A stretch of 39,259 nucleotides of DNA from Myxococcales bacterium (GCA_030681895.1 JAUXRI010000344.1:1-39259), one strand, 5' to 3'; positions 16,022 through 25,173 are shown, numbered from the stretch's first letter. The notes: generated by a model from the letters alone, not told the origin. A program made the numbers and translations.

Positions 16022-16640
16022 ACCGGCGTTGCTGTCTCCAAATGAGACGAGGCGGCGCGGGCGTCGCTTGTGTCTCGCGGGTCACGGCAGCGCACCCTGA
16101 CGGCGGCGCGGGTGTTGCCTTCTCGGCCGTCACGCACCTCGAGCGCGCGACGACTGAGGCGAGCTGCCCATCACCGGGCGACTCCGTGGTGCCCGGCTGC
16201 CGATGCACCGATGTCGACGCGGATGCTGGTGTTCGGTCGCATTCACTCGCAGCGGGTTCACGCACGGGTAGAGAAGTCGGGTGACGAGCTTCGCTGAGGC
16301 CGTGGGCGCTCGACGCGTCGCAAGCCGCGAGCTGGGCGGGATGGCGTCAGGCCTGCTGAGCGGTTCGCGTTGCGTCGACCGCATGCGCGCTCATCGAGTC
16401 CGAGAAAAAGCACATTGGATGTCGCTTTCTTCAGACTCGCTTCGAGCGCGCGGTCGCGCAGGTGGCAGGCGGCGCCGTCGTCGCGTCTCACCGTTCGCAC
16501 GGACTGACGGCGCTGGCGTTGCCTTCTCAACGCTCGGCCGCTGAGACGCTGCGGAGGCGTCGCTTCTCAACGGTCGCACGCTGACTGACGGCGCAGGCGT
16601 TGCCCACTCAACGTCGCGCAGGCGTGGGCCTCGATCGGGT
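16022..16640. repeat. Degenerate short hairpin repeats in a 755-bp gene-free gap
   Basis: The gap 16017-16771 has no convincing gene. It contains related copies of a unit of about 41 nt with the core GGCGTTGCCTTCTCAACG. The clearest copy, GCGTTGCCTTCTCAACGC (16516-16533), is a perfect 6-bp inverted repeat. Further copies are at 16557-16572 (GCGTCGCTTCTCAACG), 16597-16614 (GCGTTGCCCACTCAACGT), 16100-16124, 16051-16076 and 16024-16038. Adjacent copies at 16516, 16557 and 16597 are about 41 nt apart. It resembles a REP/BIME-type intergenic element more than a CRISPR array, since the repeats are imperfect and self-complementary. Confidence 0.6.
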
Positions 16641-16771
16641 TCCGCTCGACGTCCGCGAATGCCCCGTCGCGGTCTCGGCCGCCGTCGCGATCGACTCGTG
16701 CGGCTGCTGACCGTCCACTCGCCTGCGCCACGTTCCTCAACAGGCCGCTGGTTCCGCGCTACACGGCGGGC

Positions 16772-17800
16772 ATGTCTTCAGACGTCGTCATTCTCTTCGG
16801 AGGCAGCTCGTCCGAGCGCCTCGTCTCCGTCGCCTCTGCGCAGAACGTCTCGTCGCTGCTCTCCGACGCGGCGCTCTGGTTCCTGACGCGAGGCGGTGCC
16901 GTTCACCTCGTCAGTCGCGACGAGCTCGCGGCTCATCAGCGGCCCTTCGAGCACGAGTTCACGCCGAGCTCGCCCGCGGTCTTTCCGTCCATCGACGCTG
17001 CGCTCGACGCGCCGGGCTCGAAGGCGCTCGTCTTTCTCTTCGCGCTGCACGGCGGAGAAGGCGAGAACGGCACCCTGCAGGCGCGCTTCGAAAAGAGGAA
17101 CGTCGCGTACACGGGCTCCGACGCGGCCTCGAGCGCACGGGCCTTCGACAAGGCCATCACCAAGTCGCTGCTGGGCGCGAAGGGCGCGCGGCTCGCTCCG
17201 GCAGACGTCCTCGAGCCCGCCGACGCAGCGACGTTGGAGCCGAAGCTCCGCGAGCTCTTCACCCGAGCGCCGCGCTGGGTGCTCAAGCCCGTGGCCGATG
17301 GCTCGAGCGTCGGCCTGGTGCACCTCACCTCGGTCGACGAGGTGCCTGCCGCGGCGAAGACCCTCGCCGGCCTGGGCCTGCGCTACCTCGCCGAGGCGTT
17401 CATCACCGGGCGCGAGCTGACCGTCGGCGTGGTGGACGAGCCGGGAGGACCCATCGCCCTGCCCGTCTCTGAGGTGCGGCTCATTCCCGGTGGGGCGTTC
17501 GACTACGCCGGCAAGTACCTCGGCAAAGGCACCGAGGAGCTGACCCCAGCGCCCATCACCGAGGCGGAGCGGCAGGCGGCACAGGCGCTCGGCGTGCTGG
17601 CGCACACCACCGTCGGTTGCAGCGGCTACTCGCGCACCGACATGATCCTCACCGACGCGGGCCCCGTATTCCTCGAGATCAACACCCTGCCCGGCCTCAC
17701 GAAGGCGTCGTTCATTCCGCAGCAGCTCGCCGCCGCCGGGAAGGACCTGCGCGCGTTCCTCGAGCGACAGCTCGAGCTGGGTCGCGCCCGCCGGCGCTGA
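16772..17800 (+). CDS. ddl: D-alanine--D-alanine ligase
   Basis: Joins two D-Ala with ATP for peptidoglycan precursor synthesis in the cytosol. A 342-aa ATP-grasp protein with ATG at 16772. Family motifs in order: 'ILFGGSSSERLVSVASAQNV' near residues 7-26, 'LHGGEGENGTLQARFE' near 95-110, 'YTGSDAASSARAFDKAITKS' near 114-133, the ATP-grasp 'WVLKPVADGSSVGLV' near 170-184, 'GRELTVGVV', 'GYSRTDMIL' (Arg-x-Asp metal site) and the C-terminal 'LEINTLPGLTKASFIPQQL'. Several positions deviate from E. coli DdlB (for example GGEGEN for the usual GRxGED), so it may be a paralogue with altered specificity. It stands alone rather than in a mur/fts cluster. Confidence 0.93.
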   Translation: MSSDVVILFGGSSSERLVSVASAQNVSSLLSDAALWFLTRGGAVHLVSRDELAAHQRPFEHEFTPSSPAVFPSIDAALDAPGSKALVFLFALHGGEGENGTLQARFEKRNVAYTGSDAASSARAFDKAITKSLLGAKGARLAPADVLEPADAATLEPKLRELFTRAPRWVLKPVADGSSVGLVHLTSVDEVPAAAKTLAGLGLRYLAEAFITGRELTVGVVDEPGGPIALPVSEVRLIPGGAFDYAGKYLGKGTEELTPAPITEAERQAAQALGVLAHTTVGCSGYSRTDMILTDAGPVFLEINTLPGLTKASFIPQQLAAAGKDLRAFLERQLELGRARRR

Positions 17801-17950
17801 ACTTCGCGTCGAGGCGTGACGCGCGGTGGGTGGACAGCGCTGGCTCAATCGACAGCAGCCAACGGCAGGGAGTGCGTCCTTCAACGAGGTCGCCTCGGAA
17901 CCCGTCGAGGCCCGAGTCGATTCGTCGCCTGAGTTCATCGGCCGGTCGCT

Positions 17951-17991
17951 GAAACTGAAACGGCCCGCCATCCACGAAGGAGAGCGGGCCG
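17951..17991 (-). terminator. Terminator downstream of the ASH/vWA lipoprotein gene
   Basis: On the minus strand CGGCCCGC and GCGGGCCG (17961-17968 with 17984-17991) form an 8-bp GC-rich stem with a 15-nt loop, followed by TTTCAGTTTC (17951-17960). It starts about 25 bp after the stop of the gene at 18017. The plus-strand side lacks a T-tract, so it probably serves the minus gene. Confidence 0.7.
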
Positions 17992-18016
17992 CCAGTCAGT
18001 CACTCCACGATGGCCC

Positions 18017-21000
18017 TCAGAAGCAGGCGGTCTCGTACTGCACCGTCAACGTCTGGCCTGCGCCCGGCGTCGTCATCGCCGTGAAGCGCACCGCGTTGGC
18101 GGCCGCGTCGTAGCACCAGGCGCCAGAGGTGGGCGCGCCGTTCATGCAGGCTCCGCCGCCGGCGGCGGGCATGTTGTTGATCTGCACGTTGAGCATGCGG
18201 CCACCGGTGAGGTCGGGCGAGGTGCCGAGGAAGAACATGGTGCGGAAGCCGAACGCGGTGCGCCCCAGGCCCTGGAGCGCCGTCGCCCAGTTGTTGGTGC
18301 AGATCTCTTCGCGCACGCCGCCCGTCCTGGTGACCAGCGTGCCGTACCGCTGAGGGTCGCCGCCGCCATCGTAGGTGCAGCTGCCCGGCGCGCTCGAGAG
18401 GAACGGGCCGATCGCGCTCAAGGTGAACATCGAGAGCCGGTTGAAGCCCTTCACGTTGATGAGCCGGTTCTCGTAGTAGCTCAGCGGCTGGTTCGACTGG
18501 TCGCCTGCGTCCGACACGATGACGATGGCGAGGTTGGCGTCGGTGCGGAGGAAGCCCGCGTTCTCGGTGACGATCTTCGGCGGCGTCAGCGCCAGCACCG
18601 CGGTCTCGAGCGCCTGCTCCGTGCCTGAGCCGTCGGTGCCGACGTTCACCAACTGCTGGAAGGCCTGCCCGACGTTCGGCGTGTTCGACCGCAAGATCGG
18701 CCCGACCTGGTTCGCTTGTCCCGGCCGAATCGTTCTCAAGACACCATCGCCTCGGGTCGTCGGCGGAGGGCACGGGAAGCCGGGGGGACAGGGTTCTCCG
18801 GCCGTCGTGGTGATGACGCCGATCTGGTAGTCGACGCCCGCCGACGCGGCGTACTGAATGAACGAGCCGAAGTTCATCGAGAGGCTCTGCTGCTTGTCGG
18901 ACATCGAGCCCGAGTCGTCGACGACGAGCAGAATGTCGGCCTTCGGCTGCGTGTCCTGCATGAAGGTGTCGGTCTGCAGGCCGCTCGGGTCTCCGCGACC
19001 CTGCATACCCACGAGGTAGGTGACGGTCTGGCCACCCTGGAGCACGTCGATGCTGACGGCGCCGGTGTCGGCCCCGACGTCGATGGGTGAGTAGCGCGCC
19101 TGGAAGGTGACGAGCTGGCCCGGGTTGAGGGCGTAGCCGTTGGTGGGAATCATCGGCGTCTGCGTGACGAAGAACTCGGGGCACGCCATGCCTCCGGCGC
19201 AGTTCGGGCCGCCGGCCTGCTGACCACCCGCGGCCTGGAGCGCGAAGCTGCGCAGCGTCACCGGCGAGCCGCACACGTTGTAGACGGTGAGGGTGCGGGG
19301 CGCGCTCGAGCAGCGCATGCCCGGCGGCGCGACGTACTTCACGGTACCGAAGTCGAGCGGGTCAGGCGTCACCGCGAGGCACGACGGGCCGACCGACGTG
19401 CGCAGCGGCACCCGCGCCTGCGGGTTGGTCTGCGAGGTGACGTTGAACTGCAGCTCACCCGTCAGCGTGGTGATCATCGTCGGCACGGGGCCGGGCGGCG
19501 TCACGCGCACCACCACCTGCCACGACTCCTGCGGCAGCAGCTCCTTCTCGGCGACCGGGCCACCAACGAGCGTGTACGCAGGGTGGCTGCCGGCGGCGAG
19601 GTCGATGCCCGAGAGGAAACACTTGTCGCCCGCGGCCGTGCCCAGGTTGGTGATGGTGATGGGCAGGTCCTTCGTGGTGCCCGGCGTCACCAGGCCGAAG
19701 TTCGCCGTCATCGGCGTCACGCGGTAGTTGCAGGGCGGCAGGTCTTCCACGTCGGCGGTGACCTGCAGCTTCACCTCGGGGTCCGAGCCGTCGTTCGAGT
19801 AGATGATGAGCTCGGCCTCTTTGCGGCCCACCGACTTCGGGCGCAGCGTCACCACGAGGTCGAGCGAGTTCTGGCCGGCCACCGGCGCGATGCCCGTCAT
19901 CGGGTCGTAGTTGCTGAAGAGGCTGACCGAGAACTCATCCATCTCGGTGATGGCGTTCTTGGGCGTGAGCTCGAACAGGGGCAGCTGACCGACCATGCCC
20001 GTCGACATGTCGACCGCGCCGAGGAAGAGGTTGAAGCTCGGGTCCGGCATGCGGGGCGGCACGCCGACGTTCTGCACGTTGACTCTGCGGTTCACCTGGA
20101 AGGTCGTGTTGCCGGCGAAGTAGCCGACGCGGCCGAATGCGACGTTGGGGCGCGGCGTCACGCGAATCTTCGGCCCCCCGCCGATGCACTCGAGCGTGAT
20201 GGTGCCGACCGGCGTCTTGTTGAGCCCGGTGTTGAAGCGCAGCGTCGACGCGGGCCGCGCGCCGAGACCCGAGGGGCTGCAGGCGACCTTCATCTTCGTC
20301 GGCACGCCGCGGCCCGGCACGGTGAACGTCGTCGCGTCGGCGCCAGGCGCCACCCGGTGGAAATAATCGGTCGGCATCGACGCCGTCACCGCCGTCAGCG
20401 TGATGGGCACGTTCGAGGTGTTGGTGAAGACGACGTCCTTCACCGTCTCGAAGCCTGGCGAGACGAGGCCGAAGTTGAGGCGGTCGGGCGTCCACGTCAG
20501 CACGTCGTCGCTGCCGACGGCGCGAATGACGGTGTCGACGGGCGGGCAACCACCGGCGCCGCGGAGGATGACGCGCGCCTGGTACTCCCGCTTCTCGGTC
20601 GGAGTGAACGTGATCTCGACCCTGAACGACGACATCGGCTGCACGGTGACGAGGCCGGGGAGACCGGCGTTCTTGTACCCGAAGGCCGCGGCGTCGCTCC
20701 CGGTGATGGGGCCGGCTTCACCCTGCGCGGTGACGTTCGTCGTGTTCTTGAACTCGACGACGTACGAGAGCGTCTCGCCGACGGGCACGTTGCCGAAGTC
20801 GATGAGGTTCGGCAGCTCGCAGGCGCCCTTCTCTCCTTGCGCCTTCAGCGTGATGACGGCCTCGGAGTCCTCCGCGCGCGTGCCTGACGAGACGAGCTTC
20901 AGCTTCGAGAGGAAGCCGCCCTGGAGCGCCGTCGGGCTGAACGTCATGCGGAACTCAGCGCTCCCGGCCGGGGCGATCTCGGTGTCGGGCTTGAAGTCGA

Positions 21001-21325
21001 CGAAGAACGGCGCGCCGGCTTCGGTGTTCGGTGCGATCGAGACTGCGTCACCTTCGGTGCGCGTGAGCGAGTTGAGCGTCAACCGGCCCTGGCCGTCGTT
21101 GCGCACCGTCAGGATCAACGGCTTCGTCTCACCGACGAGCAGCGTGCCGAAGTCGTACGTCGCGTCGCGCGAGGTGATCACCTCACCGGTGACGCCGTCT
21201 TTCCAGACGACCTGCAGGTCGCCGAACCGGGTGACGACCCCGCCACCGCCGCAGTTGCAGCCGGCGAGCGTGAGCGCGAGGAACAACCCCCCGAAGAGGG
21301 TGTGCGTTGACGGGGTTCGAAGCAT
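18017..21325 (-). CDS. Large lipoprotein: ASH/Hydin-type repeats plus von Willebrand A domain
   Basis: The start is ATG at 21325 with GAGG nearby, opening into a lipoprotein signal ending 'LTLAGC' (Cys23). The longer frame to 21421 adds 32 unlikely residues. The 1102-aa product carries about six beta-sandwich repeats of choice-of-anchor/ASPM-SPD2-Hydin style: about 55-165, 170-275, 285-380, 390-525, 540-645 and 655-780. Their marker is 'FG-V-PG---K' (for example 'LNFGLVSPGFETVKDVVFTN', 'ANFGLVTPGTTKDLPITITN'). A vWA-like domain follows at about 797-1035, with the metal motif D803-D-S805-G-S807 and 'AIVIVSDAGDQ' near 933-943. The C-terminus has several Cys. It probably acts outside the cell in adhesion or assembly. 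It is divergent from the Cys-rich lipoprotein at 21572. Confidence 0.93.
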   Translation of the reverse strand: MLRTPSTHTLFGGLFLALTLAGCNCGGGGVVTRFGDLQVVWKDGVTGEVITSRDATYDFGTLLVGETKPLILTVRNDGQGRLTLNSLTRTEGDAVSIAPNTEAGAPFFVDFKPDTEIAPAGSAEFRMTFSPTALQGGFLSKLKLVSSGTRAEDSEAVITLKAQGEKGACELPNLIDFGNVPVGETLSYVVEFKNTTNVTAQGEAGPITGSDAAAFGYKNAGLPGLVTVQPMSSFRVEITFTPTEKREYQARVILRGAGGCPPVDTVIRAVGSDDVLTWTPDRLNFGLVSPGFETVKDVVFTNTSNVPITLTAVTASMPTDYFHRVAPGADATTFTVPGRGVPTKMKVACSPSGLGARPASTLRFNTGLNKTPVGTITLECIGGGPKIRVTPRPNVAFGRVGYFAGNTTFQVNRRVNVQNVGVPPRMPDPSFNLFLGAVDMSTGMVGQLPLFELTPKNAITEMDEFSVSLFSNYDPMTGIAPVAGQNSLDLVVTLRPKSVGRKEAELIIYSNDGSDPEVKLQVTADVEDLPPCNYRVTPMTANFGLVTPGTTKDLPITITNLGTAAGDKCFLSGIDLAAGSHPAYTLVGGPVAEKELLPQESWQVVVRVTPPGPVPTMITTLTGELQFNVTSQTNPQARVPLRTSVGPSCLAVTPDPLDFGTVKYVAPPGMRCSSAPRTLTVYNVCGSPVTLRSFALQAAGGQQAGGPNCAGGMACPEFFVTQTPMIPTNGYALNPGQLVTFQARYSPIDVGADTGAVSIDVLQGGQTVTYLVGMQGRGDPSGLQTDTFMQDTQPKADILLVVDDSGSMSDKQQSLSMNFGSFIQYAASAGVDYQIGVITTTAGEPCPPGFPCPPPTTRGDGVLRTIRPGQANQVGPILRSNTPNVGQAFQQLVNVGTDGSGTEQALETAVLALTPPKIVTENAGFLRTDANLAIVIVSDAGDQSNQPLSYYENRLINVKGFNRLSMFTLSAIGPFLSSAPGSCTYDGGGDPQRYGTLVTRTGGVREEICTNNWATALQGLGRTAFGFRTMFFLGTSPDLTGGRMLNVQINNMPAAGGGACMNGAPTSGAWCYDAAANAVRFTAMTTPGAGQTLTVQYETACF

Positions 21326-21571
21326 GACAAGGACCTCAACTGTGCACGGGAGTGTGCGCTCCGGCCTGAAGCGGGGCCGGAAGATGCGCAGGTGTGCGTC
21401 AGAGATCAACAGGTGCGACAACGCGAGGTGTCACCGCCTGTGGACAGGGACTTGGTCACTGTTCATGGCGGCGGACTTGTGAGGTGCGCTGAGGGTGTGT
21501 AGACGTTCGACTTCTGCGGCCGTGCAGGTGAGGAAGGCGCCCACTCGCCACCTCAATGGGAGAAACGACAC

Positions 21572-22645
21572 ATGAAGCTGTCCGCTGCTGTCTGGAAGGC
21601 GCTGGTCCTTGGTGTCCTCGTCGGTGCTGTGACGGCGGTGACGCCTGCCTGCGGTCCGGTGAGGAAGCCCGTCACCTGCAACGCCTCCAACTGTCCCGGC
21701 TGCTGCGACGAGAACGCGCAGTGTTTCACCGGCCTCGCTGACGTCGCGTGCGGAAACGCCGGGGCGACCTGCACGACGTGCCGGATGGGTGAGACGTGTG
21801 TCGCGTCCAGCACGGGCTCCGACGCGGGCACCGGCGGGCGTTGTCTCTCGGGCTCGACGGGTGGCGGCGCGGGCGGCGGCTCGGCGACGGGCGGCGGCAC
21901 GGCGGGCGGCAGCACGGCCGGCGGTTCGGCTGGCGGCAGCACGGGCGGCGGCACGGCGATGTGCAACGCGCAGAACTGCTCCAACGGGTGCTGCACCGTG
22001 ACCGGCTCGTGTCAGAACCCTGGAACGACGGCGCGATGTGGCACCGGCGGCGCGGCCTGCATGGCGTGCCCGAGCCGTCAGACGTGCGTCGCGGGCGCCT
22101 GCACGGCGTGCCCTGGCTGCGTCGACCTCGCGACCGGCCGCTGCGAGATGGGCACCACCTCGAACCTCTGCGGCAAGAGCGGTGACTTCTGCGCCAACTG
22201 CACCGTGTCGAACGGCATGTGCACGAATCAGATCTGCACGGGCAACATGTCGGGCTGCAACGCCACCAACTGTGCGACCGGCTGCTGCGACCAGGGCTCG
22301 GGCATGTGCGTGCAGGCCAGCGCCCAGAGCGGCCAGCAGTGCGGCCAGGGCGTGCCCGGCTCGCTGTGCACCTCGTGCGCCTCGAACATGTGTGACACCG
22401 ACGGCGGCGTCTGCATCGGCGGCAACATGGGCGGCGGCGCGGGTGGCGGTCTGCCCGGTCTCGACGGTGGCTTCTTCCCTCCCGGCTGCGACGCGACGAA
22501 CCCCTGCCCCTCGGGCCAGTGCTGCGCGACGCTCGTCGGCCAGTGCATTTCGCCGATTCCCTTCCTGTTCCCGGCCTGCGGGATGCCCGCGGTCTGCTGC
22601 AACGGGTTGATGGGCGAGATGTGCACGGCCGGCGTCTGCCAGTAA
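21572..22645 (+). CDS. Cys-rich lipoprotein (copy 1 of tandem pair)
   Basis: A 357-aa protein, ATG at 21572 after 'gggagaaacgacac'. The signal ends 'AVTPAC' (Cys27). The rest is built from Cys modules of the form C-N-x-x-N-C-x-x-G-C-C-D, C-G-x-x-G-x-x-C-x-x-C and G-x-T-C, repeated at about 36-80, 131-170, 195-225 and 228-280. The first two are separated by Gly/Ser/Thr/Ala-rich spacers (residues about 95-128). The C-terminal block ends 'CCNGLMGEMCTAGVCQ'. Cys content is very high and the cysteines are probably all disulfide-bonded outside the cytosol. It shares architecture and many module motifs with the following gene at 22733, so the two look like a tandem duplication. No enzyme motif is visible. 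Confidence 0.93.
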   Translation: MKLSAAVWKALVLGVLVGAVTAVTPACGPVRKPVTCNASNCPGCCDENAQCFTGLADVACGNAGATCTTCRMGETCVASSTGSDAGTGGRCLSGSTGGGAGGGSATGGGTAGGSTAGGSAGGSTGGGTAMCNAQNCSNGCCTVTGSCQNPGTTARCGTGGAACMACPSRQTCVAGACTACPGCVDLATGRCEMGTTSNLCGKSGDFCANCTVSNGMCTNQICTGNMSGCNATNCATGCCDQGSGMCVQASAQSGQQCGQGVPGSLCTSCASNMCDTDGGVCIGGNMGGGAGGGLPGLDGGFFPPGCDATNPCPSGQCCATLVGQCISPIPFLFPACGMPAVCCNGLMGEMCTAGVCQ

Positions 22646-22669
22646 TTCGCCGCTGCTGAAACGTCGTCA

Positions 22670-22709
22670 TCGGGCGGCTGGAGGCGACTCCGGCCGCCCG
22701 ACTCATTTT
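22670..22709 (+). terminator. Intrinsic terminator between the two Cys-rich genes
   Basis: TCGGGCGGCTGGAG (22670-22683) pairs with CTCCGGCCGCCCGA (22688-22701) over 14 bp with one G-T wobble, closed by a GCGA tetraloop. CTCATTTT follows (T at 22706-22709). It lies 25 bp after the first Cys-rich gene's stop, so the second gene may have its own promoter or depend on read-through. Confidence 0.75.
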
Positions 22710-22732
22710 CATGTGCAGTCCGGGAGCACTCC

Positions 22733-24013
22733 GTGAACCGACTCATTCTTCCTCTCGCCTTCGGCCTGCTGGGCGGCGCGGTGCTCGCGTCATCGTGCGG
22801 CCCGACGCGCACCTGCAACGCCACCACGTGCACCGGGTGCTGTGACACCACCGGTGAGTGCCGCTCTGGCTTCGACAACTCGGCGTGTGGAACGCGGGCG
22901 TCGATGTGCAGCACCTGCGGCCTCGGGCAGACGTGCTTGTCGGGAGCGTGCTCGACGACGGGCTCTGGCGCGGGCAACGCGACGGGCGGCGGCTTCGGCG
23001 GCACCGGTGGCGGCTCGACGGGTGGCGGCTCCACGGCGGGCGGAGGCACCGGCGGCGGCGTCACGGCGTGCAACTCCAGCAACTGCCCCGGGTGCTGCGC
23101 GACCGGCGGTCAATGCTTCACAGGCCGCAGCGACGGCGCGTGCGGCACCAACGGCGCGAGCTGCGTCGCGTGTTCACTCGGCCAGACCTGCACATCGCTC
23201 GCGGTCGGAGGCCGGTGCTTGAGCTCAGGGCCCGGCGGTGGCAGCGCGGGCGGCGGAACCTCCGGCGGCGGGAGCGCGACCGGCGGAGGCACGGGGGGCG
23301 GGTCGACGGGCTGCTCGCCACAGAGCTGCACGAACGGCTGCTGCTTCAACGGCCAGTGTCAGGCCCCGACGGCGGCTCGCTGTGGCCGCAACGGCGCGGT
23401 GTGCACCACGTGCCAGTCGACGAATACCTGCGTGAACGGCGCCTGCACTCCGTGCGCCGGCTGCGTCGACATCGGCAGCGGAACCTGTGTGACGGGCACC
23501 ACCAACACCCAGTGCGGCCGACAGGGCCAGTTCTGCGCTGACTGCGCGATTCAGAGCCTCACGTGTCAGAGCGGCAGCTGCCTTCCGGCGCCGCCGCCGT
23601 GCACGGCGCAGAACTGCTCGACGGGGTGCTGCGACCCGATGTCAGGCGCCTGCATTCCACGCACCTCACAGACCGCGACGCAGTGCGGCCAGGGCTCAGC
23701 CGGAGCGCTGTGCATCGCGTGCAGCTCAGGCACCTGCGACACCGCATCGGGCTCGTGTTCGACGGGAGGCTTCGACGGTGGGCTCCCTCCGTTTCCCGAC
23801 GGCGGCCTCGGCTCGTTCTGCGTGCCCGGCTTTCCCCTGAGCTCCTGCGCGCCCGGTGACTGCTGCTTCCCCTTCATGGGCTTCGGCGTCTGCGCCACCA
23901 TCGGCAACCCCAACCTGCTCGGCGGCACCACCTGCGGCGTCAGCGGTATGGACTGCAACCCGGCTCCCTGCGTGGCGAACCAGACGTGCAACGCGTCGGG
24001 CGTCTGCCAGTGA
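22733..24013 (+). CDS. Cys-rich lipoprotein (copy 2 of tandem pair)
   Basis: A 426-aa protein starting at GTG 22733, giving MNRLILPLAFGLLGGAVLASSC with lipidation at Cys22. It repeats the module pattern of the preceding gene: 'TCNATTCTGCCDTTGECRSG', 'NSSNCPGCCATGGQCFTG', 'QSCTNGCCFNGQCQAP', 'CVDIGSGTCVTGTTN' and 'NCSTGCCDPMSGACI'. Two Gly-rich spacers sit at about residues 80-112 and 165-200. The C-terminus closes 'CNPAPCVANQTCNASGVCQ', almost the same ending as copy 1. It is about 70 residues longer than copy 1 because of an extra module. It is probably exposed on the surface and disulfide-rich. The Kelch lipoprotein gene begins 38 bp downstream, so they may share a transcript. Confidence 0.93.
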   Translation: MNRLILPLAFGLLGGAVLASSCGPTRTCNATTCTGCCDTTGECRSGFDNSACGTRASMCSTCGLGQTCLSGACSTTGSGAGNATGGGFGGTGGGSTGGGSTAGGGTGGGVTACNSSNCPGCCATGGQCFTGRSDGACGTNGASCVACSLGQTCTSLAVGGRCLSSGPGGGSAGGGTSGGGSATGGGTGGGSTGCSPQSCTNGCCFNGQCQAPTAARCGRNGAVCTTCQSTNTCVNGACTPCAGCVDIGSGTCVTGTTNTQCGRQGQFCADCAIQSLTCQSGSCLPAPPPCTAQNCSTGCCDPMSGACIPRTSQTATQCGQGSAGALCIACSSGTCDTASGSCSTGGFDGGLPPFPDGGLGSFCVPGFPLSSCAPGDCCFPFMGFGVCATIGNPNLLGGTTCGVSGMDCNPAPCVANQTCNASGVCQ

Positions 24014-24051
24014 GGCGCGCTGGTGTACGCCTTGCACAGACCTGCGCCCCC

Positions 24052-25173
24052 ATGACGAGACTGAGCGGAAACTGGCAGTGGGCTGTGCTTCTCCTCGTGA
24101 GCGCGTGTTCGCCCATGATGACCCCGCCGCCAGTCGACGCGGGTCCGGTGGCCGATGCCGGCGTGGTGCTGGACGCGGGCGTGACGGAGCCCGACGCGGG
24201 CACCGACGCCGGAGTCGACGCCGGTGTCGTCGTTCCTCTCGGCTGGGGCCGCACCGCGAACGCGCCTGGAACGGTCGGGCTCTGGGGCACGGTGCTGGCG
24301 TTCGACCCGGTCGACCGCCGCTTCATTCTGCACGGCGGCAACCGCGCTCCGGCGGGCAGCGTGCAGAACGAGACGTGGAGCTTCTCCATCACGAACGCAA
24401 CGTGGACGAAGCTGACGACGACGGGAGCGATGATGCCGTTCCGCTACTGTCACTGCACCACGTACCTGCCGGCCCAGCGTCAGGTGCTCGTCACCGGCGG
24501 CCGCAACACCAACACCACCGTCGACACGTCGTACACCCTCGACCTGCAGACGCTCGAGTGGAGCCAGGTGATGGGCACGGTGCCGACGGGCGGCATCGGC
24601 TGCAACGCGCACTGGGTGCCGGCGCTCGACCGCGCCATCGTCTTCGGGGGCGACGGCTCAGGCGGCGTGAACAACCGCACCTGGTCGTACGACCCCGTGG
24701 CGCGCGCCTTCACGCAGTTGATGCCGACGACGCGGCCTCCCGCGCGCCGCGACGCGATGAGCATCTTCGAGCCCACGACGGGCCGGGTGATGCTCTTCGG
24801 CGGCGCGGTGGCCATCACCATGAGCTACCTCGATGACGTCGCGACGTTCGACGGCACGAACTGGACGCTCGCCCCGATGCTGGGCACTCGTCCGTCGCCT
24901 CGACGCTACGGCGCGACCGGGTTCGACGCCGTGAATCGGCGCTGGCTCATCGTCGGCGGCACCAACGACGCCGATGACTTCGACGACACCTGGGTCGTCA
25001 ACCCCACCACGCTCGCGTTCGAGCGCCAGATGGTGATGGGCGGGCCGTCGCGTCGCGGCTTCTCGGCCTCGGGCATCGACGAGACGACCGGCACGCTCTA
25101 CCTCTTCGGCGGCTTCACGACCGGCACCTTCCTGTCGTTGTCCGATGGGTGGACGTTGCGCCTGCCTCCATGA
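24052..25173 (+). CDS. Kelch-repeat (beta-propeller) lipoprotein
   Basis: The start is ATG at 24052 because it opens straight into a lipoprotein signal 'WAVLLLVSAC' (Cys19); an ORF start at 23986 would precede it with Arg-rich residues inside the previous gene. The 373-aa product has a 'DAG'-rich spacer at about 28-60 and then Kelch-type repeats marked by double Gly: 'RRFILHGGN', 'RQVLVTGGR', 'DRAIVFGGDG', 'GRVMLFGGA', 'RRWLIVGGTN' and 'GTLYLFGGF'. Each has Trp/Tyr partners ('NETWSFSITNATWTKL', 'NRTWSYDPV', 'DDTWVVNPTT'), giving a six- or seven-bladed propeller. No galactose-oxidase active-site residues are evident, so it is probably a binding protein. It is coupled to the next gene by an ATGA overlap. 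Confidence 0.93.
   Translation: MTRLSGNWQWAVLLLVSACSPMMTPPPVDAGPVADAGVVLDAGVTEPDAGTDAGVDAGVVVPLGWGRTANAPGTVGLWGTVLAFDPVDRRFILHGGNRAPAGSVQNETWSFSITNATWTKLTTTGAMMPFRYCHCTTYLPAQRQVLVTGGRNTNTTVDTSYTLDLQTLEWSQVMGTVPTGGIGCNAHWVPALDRAIVFGGDGSGGVNNRTWSYDPVARAFTQLMPTTRPPARRDAMSIFEPTTGRVMLFGGAVAITMSYLDDVATFDGTNWTLAPMLGTRPSPRRYGATGFDAVNRRWLIVGGTNDADDFDDTWVVNPTTLAFERQMVMGGPSRRGFSASGIDETTGTLYLFGGFTTGTFLSLSDGWTLRLPP

Noticed and set aside
16022..16640. CRISPR array
   Set aside because: Repeats are imperfect and self-complementary, spacing is irregular over the region and there are no cas genes nearby.
18017..21421. Start of the vWA lipoprotein at 21421
   Set aside because: The ATG at 21325 opens into a standard lipoprotein signal with GAGG nearby; the longer start would hide the signal peptide.
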